Shown here one piece after another: positions 34,384 to 45,038 of a DNA stretch of 64,000 nt. Numbering within the stretch: position 1 is the stretch's first letter; each line of letters opens with the position of its first letter. The notes below the pieces were generated by a model. The model was not told the DNA's origin. It ran no database searches and saw only the letters and a list, made by a program, of their open reading frames with translations. The stretch is from Sorghum bicolor (taxonomy: Eukaryota; Streptophyta; Magnoliopsida; Poales; Poaceae), in assembly GCF_000003195.3 (NCBI RefSeq), contig NC_012876.2, positions 59,886,407 to 59,950,406 of the forward strand, read 5' to 3'. Both the position numbers and the translations under genes were made by a program.

Positions 34384-34525
34384 GCCAGTCAAAGGTTTAC
34401 TGGGTGAATACATGGTAGTCACGATAATATCCATTTGATGCCTGCCAATCAAAGGTCTACTGGCTGATTACATAGCAGTAACAATAATATCCATTCATGG
34501 CTGCCAATCTAATGTCTACTGGGTG
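34384..34525. repeat. Three-copy tandem repeat, period about 60 bp
   Basis: GCCAGTCAAAGGTTTACTGG (34384), GCCAATCAAAGGTCTACTGG (34444) and GCCAATCTAATGTCTACTGG (34503) head successive units. The units share CAATAATATCCATT-like cores. The repeat lies in the 3' flank and extends about 10 bp into the last codons of the DUF1618 gene. Confidence 0.75.
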
Positions 34526-37188
34526 CTTGCCTTAGTAGTAGTCACAGATAAAGCTCCTTCCTTTGAACTTAGTCCACCCTTTGAACTTAGTCTACCCTTC
34601 TTCCTTTCTTTACTCATCATCTTCTTCCTCTCATCCCGCTGCAAAATATACTTCTTCCTACACTCCTCCTTCTCATGCTGCTGCTTCAATCTCATATGCG
34701 TTGCAATAAATTCTGGCGGATACTTTCCCTCAGGTAGGTCATAGCACTTCTTTGCAGATACTTTTCCCATCGACTCATCGGCCTCTTCTCCCTCAGCAGC
34801 CTGTACTCCAAAAGCAGTTGAGAAATTTGCAACTTTTTTTCTCATTGAATCAAGAACCCCTTCTGTCTCAGCAGCCTGTACTTCGCAAGCAGTTGACTTT
34901 GCTGGATGCAACTGAACAAGATTCACAAAGAGAAAAGGTTAGGGCAATTGCATGGGCACATGGCTGGTCATCATGATGCTAAAAAAAAGAAGAAAATGTG
35001 CTACACTTGTTAACTGTGCCTGTGATATTTTACTACAACTACAGCTAATAAACAGTAGCAAAACTAATAGAAAATATAAGCCCCTGCAGCCAGTTCTATT
35101 ATGTGTATATGCTTTCATTCTTACCATCACCACCTTTTCTTTATCAAGCAAACAGTTCCAATGCTAAGCTAACTACACCAGTTGGTTCTACCACGTTTAC
35201 ATGCATGTCAATAAATTTGTTAGGACTCATAACATATCTAATGAATGTTTCTGTTACAATGTCCATTTTCCAGAAATTGACAATATAGTAAGAGACACTA
35301 AATGTTTAATCTAGAATTTAACACTTTTTGTTATCAAAATAATATTCTTTACAATAATGGAGAATAATACCTCAGTTGAGTTCATGTAGTGGCCAACTGC
35401 AGAAGCAAATATATGTGAGGGAGGAACAATAGGACTTCCAGAGGGTAACTTGAACACAGATGAGACCATTTGCATGTCCATGTCGATTTGGAGCTCATAA
35501 AATGCTGAAACTTTCCAATGCTGATGCTCAAGCATGTATTCAAGGTCAGTAACAGAGAGGTGGACAGCATGAGTTAAACCATAAATGATAGGGCGACTGA
35601 GCACGAGCTGCTGCAGCTTACTGTCCTTCTTCAAGATAGGAAAGGTATCAAAGAGGTTTTCCATGCACAAGGCTGAGTCTTTCTCCCACTTCCAGTTGTT
35701 CCTCAATTTGTTCCTTAGGGGGAATGTAAGAGTCCACGTCCTGAGGATCACCTCACTGATAGAGTGTTCATGGCTATGGTTATCCATAGAGACGAATCTG
35801 ATGCTGTCAGAGCTCATACAACACATTGAACGGTACCCCTCTGGTGCCCGCCCCCAACGAAACAGAGGGTCAGGTTTGAGGGCACATTCCTCAGGCAATG
35901 GGATGAAAGTGAACACCAAGTCATCACCTTTGCTTCCAGTAACGAACCTCCTGATGTTATCACAGACCAGGATACCTGACAGAAGATCAACCCAGCAGAG
36001 AGCAGAGCTTGAAATGGCAAACACCATGTCAGCTTGGAAGGAGTATGTATGCTGCTCTGTGTCTTCACCGTCTTCATCCGCAGGGATGGGGAGCACCACC
36101 TCCTTCTGTATCCAATGGTCAGCAAATGGTCCAGAGCCGGATGAACACCACAGAAAAAGGGATGCCTTATTTGAGGCTAGGTGGCTCTTATCGTCCCGGT
36201 GAAGGTAGAGCTCGGCGAGGAGGTACTTGTTGCGGCCAAGATCATGGCGTAGGATGGCAACCCCAGCCGTCCCAGTGTTGCAGTGGGATTCACTAGTGAC
36301 CCAGCCGATGGGCAGACTCGGTATGACCGCAACAGACTTTGCCCAGGTGTCCAACACCAGGTAACACCCTGGACGAGAAAGGCTGGGTCGGTAGGCGCCC
36401 AAGTAGAGAGCGAGAAAGTTCTCGTGAGAGCTTGACAGGAAGCAGGAGCATGGGTAACACCGCATTTCATGTTCCGGCGGCCAAGATATACGAAGCGTCA
36501 ATGAATTTACGGCGGGGGCAGCTGCGAGCTGAGGAAGATGAAGATCGATGCCTTCCAGTACCTCACGGTAGTAGCCAGCGTCTGCGCGAGTGAATGTCAC
36601 CGGCTCCTTGCGCCACGCACTGGGACGGGAGGCTTTGCGCTCGCGCAGGACCGCGAACGCCGGTGCCTCGACCTCCGCACAATAACGGTTGATCTCTTCT
36701 TCGGTGGCCCTCTCTTCTTGGTCTTCTCTCTCGATTCTGCTGCTGCACGGCGGGAGGTGCTCGAGGATGGAGGCTATGCTCTGACACAGCGTCAGGCCTC
36801 CTGTCTCTTCGATGATCTCCTCTACTTCATCGATGACATTCACGTGGCAGTTAATCAACACTGGTACCACAACCTTGGGTGGTTGTGGTGGGCTTGATGT
36901 AGAAATCGCGAGCTCGGATGGTTTTGGTGTTGCTGCTGATGAATCCCCCGATGGAGACATGATGAATGCCCGAACCGCATCCTTGGATGGTCTTGATGTT
37001 GGAACCTCAATTTCGGATGGTGGGGGAACCCAGTCCACCCTCGATTGTGGTGGATCCCAGCGATCCGACATGAGTGGTGGTGGTGATGGTGGTGGATCCG
37101 CGAGCGAAGAGATCGAAGGGGAATGGATGTTGTTTACTCGTGTGTGTGATTGAGGATAGAGCGCCGCGCAGAGACGGCGGATGGCCAA
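34516..37188 (-). CDS. DUF1618-family protein with C-terminal extension exon (up to 737 aa)
   Basis: Exon 1 (37188-35371) ends MNSTE|GTATTA and exon 2 (34911-34516) follows the acceptor TTGTTCAG. Both are phase 0, giving 606 + 131 codons plus stop. The first ATG sits in GCCATGGCC, a strong context; Met40 (37071) is an alternative. Family blocks are SLTLRISWPPEH, SSSHENFLALYLGAY, PGCYLVLDTWAKSVAVIP, FAISSSALCWVDLLSGILVCDN and LVFTFIPLPEE. The N-terminus is Pro/Ser-rich. The second exon encodes a charged tail with two copies of a VQAAE(T/G)E unit, then YPPEFIATHMRLKQQ and a Lys/Arg/Ser-rich end. Function of the family is unknown. It is a paralogue of the gene at 28743-30158, on the same strand. 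Confidence 0.85.
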
Positions 37189-37491
37189 GAGGAAGAGGAA
37201 GAGGAAGAGGGAGAGGGGAGGAGGTGAGTCGAGGAAACCCTAGAAGGCGATCGATCGAACGCGATGGTGGGGATGTTGGACGGTGGATGCCTTGTCCTGC
37301 CTGGGAATGGGCCACGACGACCCGAAGGGCCGTTTGGGTAGGCGAACCAATGGGCCCTTAACACGTATGGGCTCTCCCTAGAAAAATTGTGGATTGAATC
37401 TGCCCTGGGCCCTAGCGCAGTTTGCGACGCGGTGGCTACTCTACGCCGCGCTAATGTAGCTTGGCGCCCCACCAAGTGTATATATGATTTA

Positions 37492-37723
37492 GGCTTTATT
37501 TAGTTCGCAAAAATTTTCAAAATTCTCTATCACATCGAATCTTTGGTCGCATGTATGGAATATTAAATATAAATGAAAACAAAAACTAATTACACAGTTT
37601 ACCTGTAATTTGTGAGATGAATCTTTTGAGCCTAGTTACTCCTTGTTTAGACAAAGTTTGTCAAATAAAAACGAAATTGCTACAGTAGCCAAAATCGAAA
37701 TTTTTTGCGAACTAAACAAGGCC
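37492..37723. mobile_element. Tourist-like MITE, TSD TTA
   Basis: The ends GGCTTTATTTAGTTCGC and GCGAACTAAACAAGGCC are flanked by TTA at 37489-37491 and 37724-37726. It is a complete 232 bp copy about 300 bp upstream of a DUF1618 gene. Confidence 0.88.
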
Positions 37724-37737
37724 TTATATTTAGCGAC

Positions 37738-37911
37738 TATTATTCAACCATGGACTAACTATGTTTAAAAAAATTATCTCACAAATTACAGATAAATTGT
37801 ACAATTAATTATTTTTTATCTATATTTAATGTTCCATGCATTTACCGCAAGATTCGATATGATGAGGAATTTTAAAATTTTTTAGATTTTGGGTGCAATT
37901 AAACAAGGCCA
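37738..37911. mobile_element. Truncated Tourist-like MITE
   Basis: Right part only, from CAACCATGGACTAACTATG to AATTAAACAAGGCC. Confidence 0.65.
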
Positions 37912-38316
37912 AAGAATGGATGTGGTATATTCCGTGGTCATAATCTTAATTTATTATTTACTAGCAACGGGACATAAAATTTATATGTTTCAACTAAAAA
38001 TTATCTCTGTTCTATCTACATCTCTCCTATTTTATTATATATACGACATATATGGACGACTTCGATATAAGTTTTAAGGTAACCTAAATAGCTATGAGTC
38101 CTAATCCAGATAGATATATCTATTCTAAATAACCCGAATAGAAATCCAAATTTCAAATAAAAAAGAATACAAATAATACAAATATGTCCTTAATATTAAA
38201 CCATAAAAAAATCTTAATCCAAAAGACCCAAACTGTTAAGGTAACATGAATAGCTAGGAATTCTAATCCAAATAGATACATCTATTCTAAATAACTTAAA
38301 TAGGAATCCTAATTCA

Positions 38317-38548
38317 GGCCTTGTTTAGTTTCCAAAAAATTTCAAGATTCCCTATCACATTGAATCTTGCGGCACATGCATGGAGTATTAAATTTAGACG
38401 AAAACAAAAATTAATTACACAGTTTGTCTGTAAAACGTGAGATGAATCTTTTGACCCTAATTAGTCTATAATTGGACAATATTTGTCACAAACAAACAAA
38501 AATGCTATAGTACCCAAAATCCAAAATTTTTGCCAACTAAACAAGGCC
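38317..38548. mobile_element. Tourist-like MITE, TSD TCA
   Basis: The ends GGCCTTGTTTAGTTTCC and GCCAACTAAACAAGGCC are flanked by TCA at 38314-38316 and 38549-38551. Confidence 0.88.
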
Positions 38549-38666
38549 TCAAATAGAAAAGAATAAACATAAGACAAATCTTTCCTGAATAGAATAAGAC
38601 AAATCTTTTCTTAATATTAAACCGCACAAAGAATCCTGATTCACATGACCACTCTTTCACGTGATT

Positions 38667-38684
38667 CCCCCCCCCCCCCCCCCC
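38667..38684. repeat. Poly-C tract (18 bp)
   Basis: An uninterrupted run of 18 cytosines, a likely site of length polymorphism or assembly error. Confidence 0.8.
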
Positions 38685-38890
38685 TCTGTATGCTCCTCTC
38701 TATTTTCTTTTTCCATGTTCCGTTTGATTTTCGTCCCTCACCGTATTCCTCCTTTTTACTTTCTTTTTCATTTCCAATTTTTCTTTCGTGCATACTTCTA
38801 TTCTTGCGAACGATCCAATACGTTTTGGAATCAGACTCCGTATTACGCTAGTCAAGAGTTATTCTAATTTGTATAAGCATAAGTTATTAT

Positions 38891-39808
38891 CAGTGGCGGA
38901 CCTAGCATTTTATCATAGGGTATGCCACACAAAAAAAATTACGCAATTCGATAAAACCACTTCCAATTTGGTAAAAACAATGTGCATTAAATAATATGAT
39001 AAGTCTTAAATTTAAAGATTAGCTAGAAATTATAACAAATTATGATATAAAGAAAAGAAATACAAATAATTTGAAATAGTAGCCATAAAAGAGACATACA
39101 ACAAGATGGGATGAAAAGATAGCAAAAGAAAGGATGAAATATATTATTTATAGTTATAATATCTAGAGGGGATAAAAAATAAAAAATACAAATAAAGACA
39201 CATAGGTGTCATGGGATACAACATGATGGGACAAAAATAATATAAAAACTAATCCATACTTAATTTTAAAAGTTACAAAAGAAAATAGAAAATTAAAATG
39301 TCATTGCATATAGCTATTGATAAGTGATAATAAAACGAAGTCGAGGTTATATTACTTTTATTTATTATTTTATTTCATGAGGTGTCTCATAGGAAACAAC
39401 AACTTAGGATAAATAAAATTAGAAAGTAAAGGACAAAATATATTATACTAGTTATTAATATTGAGAGGGGATAAAAGACCACAAATTAAAAGCTATTCGC
39501 ATATGAGGTTTTACGGGACATAGCAAGATGGAAGAAATATAAAAACATATTAGATATAGGTAATTTTTAAAAGGGGCAAAAAAAAGGAGAATAAAGAAAT
39601 GGGAAACAGAAAACGAAAATTGCAGCTGCAAAGGTTTGAACTGGTGACCTCTTGATTAAGAACCAAAAGACATACCATTGGGCTAGCAAGGCATACTAAT
39701 TATATTTGCTGTAAATATTTATATGTACAATGCACTATTAATTAAGTAGAAGGTTGACCCACAGGGTATGCCGTGGCCCACCTGGCATACCCCGTGGGTC
39801 CGCCCCTG
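38891..39808. mobile_element. Non-autonomous hAT element (918 bp), TSD GTTATTAT
   Basis: The termini CAGTGGCGGACC and GGTCCGCCCCTG are inverted. An exact 8 bp duplication GTTATTAT flanks it (38883-38890, 39809-39816), which is the hAT signature. The interior is AT-rich with no transposase. GGGTATGCC near the left end and GGCATACCCC near the right end extend the subterminal symmetry. A tRNA-like sequence lies at 39625-39694. Confidence 0.9.
39625..39694 (-). other. tRNA-like sequence inside the hAT element
   Basis: The minus strand reads TGCCTTGCTAGCCCAATGG (A-box-like TAGCCCAATGG), an anticodon-like TTGGTTCTTAATCAA hairpin, and AGTTCAAACCT (B-box-like). The order and spacing match the body of a tRNA, nearest to a Lys (CTT) form, but the acceptor stem is not convincingly paired. 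It is probably a tRNA-derived relic rather than a functional gene. Confidence 0.4.
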
Positions 39809-39816
39809 GTTATTAT

Positions 39817-40126
39817 ATAAGTCTAAGCTAAAGAAATTTTCCATTGTCCGATAGTTAAAACTTAAAAGACAGACCAAAAAATGAATAGACCAACTCTCTT
39901 TATTATTAGTAGTAGTAAAAATACCAATGCGTTACCACTGATGGGAGTGACGGTATGATAGAGCTACTTGTTGGCACAATGGCCATTGCATGCGGCTTAA
40001 ACCGGCGGCATATCGGCCATGGAAGCATGTGCATGCAGTGTTAGCAGCCCGGCCAGGCAGCTTGTGTCGTCGGTGGCACGACAGCTACTGTGCACAACGA
40101 CAGGGTAGAATGGAGTGGAGGACTAG
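39817..40126. other. Intergenic, nothing recognised
   Basis: No ORF with a domain. The sequence is mixed with a G/C-richer stretch near 39960-40110. Confidence 0.4.
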
Positions 40127-40358
40127 GACTTGTTTAGATGCGAAAAGATTTTGGATTTCGCTACTGTAGCACTTTCGTTTGTTTGTGGCAAATATTATCC
40201 AATCATGGACTAACTAGGTTCAAAAGATTCGTCTCGCGATTTACAGTTAAACTGTGCAATTAGTTTTTATTTTTGTCTATATTTAATGCTTCATGCGTGT
40301 GTTGAAAGATTCGATGTGACAGGAAATCTTGAAAATTTTTTGGTTTTTGGGTGAACTC
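40127..40358. mobile_element. Tourist-like MITE
   Basis: It starts GGACTTGTTTAGATGCG and keeps GCTACTGTAGCACTTTCG and AAGATTCGATGTGACAGG. The right end merges into the next copy at GTGAACTCAGGCC. Confidence 0.75.
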
Positions 40359-40359
40359 A

Positions 40360-40539
40360 GGCCTTGTTTAGAAACACTAAATATAGAGAAAAACAAAAAC
40401 TAATTGCACAGTTTACCTATAAATCACGAGATGAATCTTTTGATCCTAGTTAGTTCATGATTGAACAATATTTGCCACAAACAAACGAAAATGCTACAGT
40501 AACGAAATTTAAATTGTTTTCACATCTAAAAACAAGGCC
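40360..40539. mobile_element. Tourist-like MITE with an internal deletion
   Basis: It starts GGCCTTGTTTAGAAACACT and ends ATCTAAAAACAAGGCC. About 50 bp after the left terminus are missing relative to full copies. Confidence 0.75.
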
Positions 40540-40694
40540 AGATGTGTGTCATCGGTGGCGTAGCAGCTATGTGCGCAACGATAGGGTGGGCAGCACAATA
40601 CTCGTGTTGACACGTCTCCTATGATGGTGCAGGTGAGTATGGAATGGAGTGAAGTAGATGTCGTGAGAATGCAGGAGGTACACGTTTGGTTCAT

Positions 40695-40937
40695 GGCCTT
40701 GTTTAGTTCCAAAATATTTTGCAAAATCGACACTGTAGCTTTTTCGTTTGTATTTGACAAATATTGTTCAATCACGGACTAACTAGAATCAAAAGATTCG
40801 TCTCGTCAATTTTGACCAAACTGTGCAATTAGTTTTTATTTTTGTCTATATTTAATACTTCATGCATGTGTCTAAAGATTCGATGTGATGGGGAATCTGA
40901 AAAATTTTGCAAAATTTTTTGGAAACTAAACAAGGCC
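40695..40937. mobile_element. Tourist-like MITE, TSD CAT
   Basis: The ends GGCCTTGTTTAGTTCC and GGAAACTAAACAAGGCC are flanked by CAT at 40692-40694 and 40938-40940. Confidence 0.88.
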
Positions 40938-41097
40938 CATGTCGTTGCAGCTGAATCAAAACTATGGCTAACAATTCTTCCGTTGCACCTGTGGCATTAA
41001 AAATGGACTACAACATGGTGGCGAAGCCATGGCATGCCGTGAGTTCAACAGTGAATGAAACAAGTGTCGAACCTTCGGTGCGAAACTTACTTATGGC

Positions 41098-41263
41098 CAA
41101 TGGCCGATCCAGAATGGAGATAAAGAGAGGGCTAAATAGTAAATATTAAAGATTAAAACTAGAGATTAATAAAAATTTAAAGTTAATTAACTCTAATTTA
41201 ATGGACAAATCAAACACTTTTTTTTTTGACAAGTGACAAATCAAACACTTGGATCCGCCCCTG
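41098..41263. mobile_element. Miniature hAT element (166 bp), TSD CTTATGGC
   Basis: The termini CAATGGCCGATCC and GGATCCGCCCCTG are imperfect inverted repeats. An exact 8 bp duplication CTTATGGC flanks them (41090-41097, 41264-41271). Confidence 0.88.
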
Positions 41264-41271
41264 CTTATGGC

Positions 41272-42032
41272 GTAGCAAGTTGCGGTAGCCAAACAACCAC
41301 ACTATATAGGTGACATAAGATTTAATTATACACGTACAAATATATTGTAACCAAAATTAGATCATCACCAATTAGTGGGCGCCTAAGGATTTGACGACTC
41401 GTACTCCGTACTCTGTAACACCAGTATAATTGTTTTTTTTATTTTTTCCTATGTAAGAAAAAGAAGTCGACACGAAAAGAAGTCACATAACCGAACCTCA
41501 TGGAAAGAGGAAACGGAGACACAAAAAATGAGAAAGGACACGGACGGGAAGGACTAAAAGAAAAGGACACGGATGTGGTAACGGTTATATTAGGATTATA
41601 GGATTCTTATTCAACGTAGTTAGATTATACAGATCGAATTAGTATTTTCTCAAAACGTTCCGCATATATCATTAGATAATAGGAGCTCGAGACCGATACA
41701 ATTCGTATTCACGGCCGGAGCTAGTTAATTAGGGAGAGAGAAAAAGGAAAAATGAGTTGAAAATTTGGCTCATGAACGTATATAAGCATGGTTTATGAGT
41801 CTGGGTCATATACACGCCCTCGGTACGTTTTGAAATTGGACTCCGCATCGTTTTAGACAAAGAGCTATTCTAACTCGTAGAAAAGAGCTATTGTAACTCG
41901 TATGAGCACATGTTGTATGCATTATAAGTTCGGATGAGATAAACTTTGCATTGTCTGGTAGTTAAAAGAAGACGGACCAAAAAATAGATGGACAAAAAAT
42001 ATGGCTGAAATTTTATTTCTTTATTATTAGGT

Positions 42033-42079
<47 letters not shown>

Positions 42080-42137
42080 GATATATAGATAGATATAGAG
42101 CTATTTTTTTTAATCTCTCATCTCTCACAATTAAGGG
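41272..42137. other. Intergenic with a GATA microsatellite
   Basis: No gene recognised. A (GATA/TAGA)n tract of about 65 bp lies near 42030-42097. Confidence 0.5.
42030..42097. repeat. (GATA)n microsatellite
   Basis: An almost uninterrupted TAGA/GATA tetranucleotide array with two single-base interruptions. Confidence 0.9.
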
Positions 42138-44692
42138 TGAAGCGCCCCTGGTAAACCAGGAACTCAAATGTGATATAATACTAGTCCCAGGAGGCTAGTA
42201 ACACATTTATTACATCAGATAAGTTTCAGCGCAGTAGTCTTGGAAAGCGTGAATAAGGAAGGCACGCTATAATAATAAGACACCAAAATACAACATAGGT
42301 CCAAAGGACCCAGAAACAAACGATATCGCCATCGAACATCTGACGAGTCCCAATGCCACAGGCTTAGTTGGGTGCAGACACGACCTTACTCGAACGCCAC
42401 TTCGGGATCGAAGTCCGGATCTTCCTCTGTTTAATAAAGCAAGGGTGAGTACAAAGTACTCAGCAAATCCAACCTTACCCTACGGAAGGGGATAACAATA
42501 TATATGCATATGGATAAATCAAGGATGAGGCTTAGTTTTATTTGCATAAAGCTATCTTTTTACACATGCAAGGATTCATTTCACAAATACTGTTGTAAAA
42601 GACCTCTTTTTCCACATATGATAGTATTTCTAAAAATGGGGGTTTGATCACAATTTTAAGTGTTGTTGAACCCTTGTTCCCACAACACAATGGCAGTCAA
42701 CCATTTATTTCCAAAATCACACTCTCTCACATGCTTTCACTCATCTCAACCCATCTAGTTGTTGAAACCAAACCATAACCCATCCGAGACCGCGGACACG
42801 GCTATCCAGATAGATTTACACTCTGCAGAGGTTGTACACTTTTCCCACAAGTAGGATACCATAACTTACACCGTCGTGCAAGCACAGATCCATCAAAGTC
42901 ATTACCCTCCATAGCTAAGTAATGGCGCTCACCACGGGAACACTAAGGCCACATCTCATGATACCACAATAATTCACAAAGCTCTTTCATATATTTCCAC
43001 AATTTCACATACATCACTTAGTGTCCCGTTGCACACCTGCCTCCAGGTGATTGGCATACTAACTAGAGGGATTTAGACTAAGCCTTTCCCATGCAAGGCG
43101 AGTGGTTGTACGATAAATGAGTTAGGCAAGATGAATCATCAACTCAGTCCTTAATCGAGACAAGGCGGATATCTTCACGCTTAACCCCGCAAGGTATAAG
43201 CCACAACACCAAGGCATCCCTCAACAGGGATCTCATCCGCCCCATCTCTATAGTGATCACATCTATAACTTGTTCATTACCCTTTTCACAATACCCACAA
43301 TTTATTTTCACCACTCACACCTTTTACTTTTAAAATCATTATATTTGGGAAAATATAGCGATGAGTATCCTGGATGAGTAACAAGTCCTAAGCATACTAA
43401 ATAATAATATTTCTGTCATAGCATATTATTTGTTCCTAGGTTCGAACAAGACAATTACCGGGTAATATCAATTCAAGGATGGCTATTCAACAGGTTTTAA
43501 CTAAGCAGCAAAAATACTTCGTACATATATCGTACATGCAATATTTAAAACGGCTTCTACGGGTTGTGTTTAAAAATAGGATCAATATGCACTAAAGGGG
43601 ATCAGTTGGACTTGCCTCCGTCGGCGTCCTCGGCAAACTCCTGCTGACAGTCCGGGTCCTCGGCGTCAAACTCGCGGTACTCGTCTCCAACGTTCTCGTT
43701 TTCCGGCTCGTTCACTCCGTCAACTAAAATACGCAACGAACGACACAGACAACAAGCACAGATAAATAATCACATAAATTCAAATGAGCTCCAAAAATCA
43801 TGAAATTAATAGGGAGGTAGATCATGATTTTAGATGAATTTAGGAAAAAGAATTATTAAAATCAGAGTTAGCATGTGGCATTTGTGAAATGGCTGGACTT
43901 TAATCATGCGAAAAAGGCTAACGATGATTAAGAAATACATGCTTCACGAGATGAATTTTGGCTGGTAGTGCATGTTGCATGCATGCATGTACTATTTGGA
44001 GTTAATGCTTATGGCCCACACATGCATGGTTACAGAGAAATTAGCAGGGGTCATTAGAGCTCTTCTGTATGTCATGGTTCTATTCATGGAGTTCTTGGCA
44101 GTGAATCGGTACAGACAAATACAAGGAAAAAATATAGGAAAATACTACAGAAAGACAGAGAAGGGCAAGGAGATGCTCGTGAGCTGCTCACCTCGTCTTG
44201 CGACGACAGTCGAGCTCGGCTTGTGCGTATGGACGTATACGGTATACGCGAAGTGAGAGCGAGGAGCGAGTGAGTGAACGTGTTTCTCGGGCGGTGAGAG
44301 TGAGCACCCGAGGCTGGTTTTTTTATAGGCCAAAGCGCTCAGCTGCGTGCCATTAAAAATGCTACTGTAGCGCATGGTCGGTGCCTAATTTGCATGCACG
44401 ATGCATGCAAATGGACGGTGCCTAATCACCGTGTCCTTGCATGCAGGTGCATGCAAATGGACGGTGCATGCTCGTCCTGCATGCATGCATGAGATATATA
44501 TTCGTGTAGGTGTACTGCTATGTTTTCTTGCATGTAAGCTTGCTGGTACTTGCTGTTATTTGTGCGCGAAAAATATGGATGGATTAGATGGAGATACTAT
44601 AGAGCTCAAATTATTTTATAGTTTTTGAAATATATTTTGAAAATAATTTTTAATGCGAGTGATTTTTGAATGTGAATTTTTAAGATGTTACA
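42138..44692 (-). mobile_element. Solo LTR of a large retrotransposon (2555 bp), TSD AAGGG
   Basis: Read on the minus strand it starts TGTAACATCTTAAAAATTC and ends GGTTTACCAGGGGCGCTTCA. Five-base duplications AAGGG flank it exactly (42133-42137 and 44693-44697). No internal domain, PBS, PPT or second LTR is present, so it is a solo LTR formed by LTR-LTR recombination. The TGTAACATC start and the TTTACCAGGG end are familiar from large grass gypsy LTRs. That family assignment is recognition only. Internal ORFs are short and not gene-like. Confidence 0.85.
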
Positions 44693-45038
44693 AAGGGTCT
44701 GTTTGGTATAGCTCACAACAGCTTAAGCGGTCGCAGCAAGCTCGAGTGGCTGCTCGGCGGCGTGCCCTCGCAAAGCATGCATGTGAGGGGGCGGCAAACC
44801 ACTCCAGGAAGCACTCCCATGGCGCAAACCACTCCAGCAGCTGCAAGTGAAGGTGCCATGGATGACACCCAGCAGGTGCTCGAGGAATCGCCTACAAGGT
44901 TGTGCTAATCCTTTTTCCAAAACTATCTGATCAGTTCTGCATAGTTGAGTTATGGTTGTTGAAATGTTTTAAGAATGTTAGGTAAACACAATATTTGAAT
45001 TTTTATCTGGTTGGTTCTTTTGATTGTAGATTATAGCG

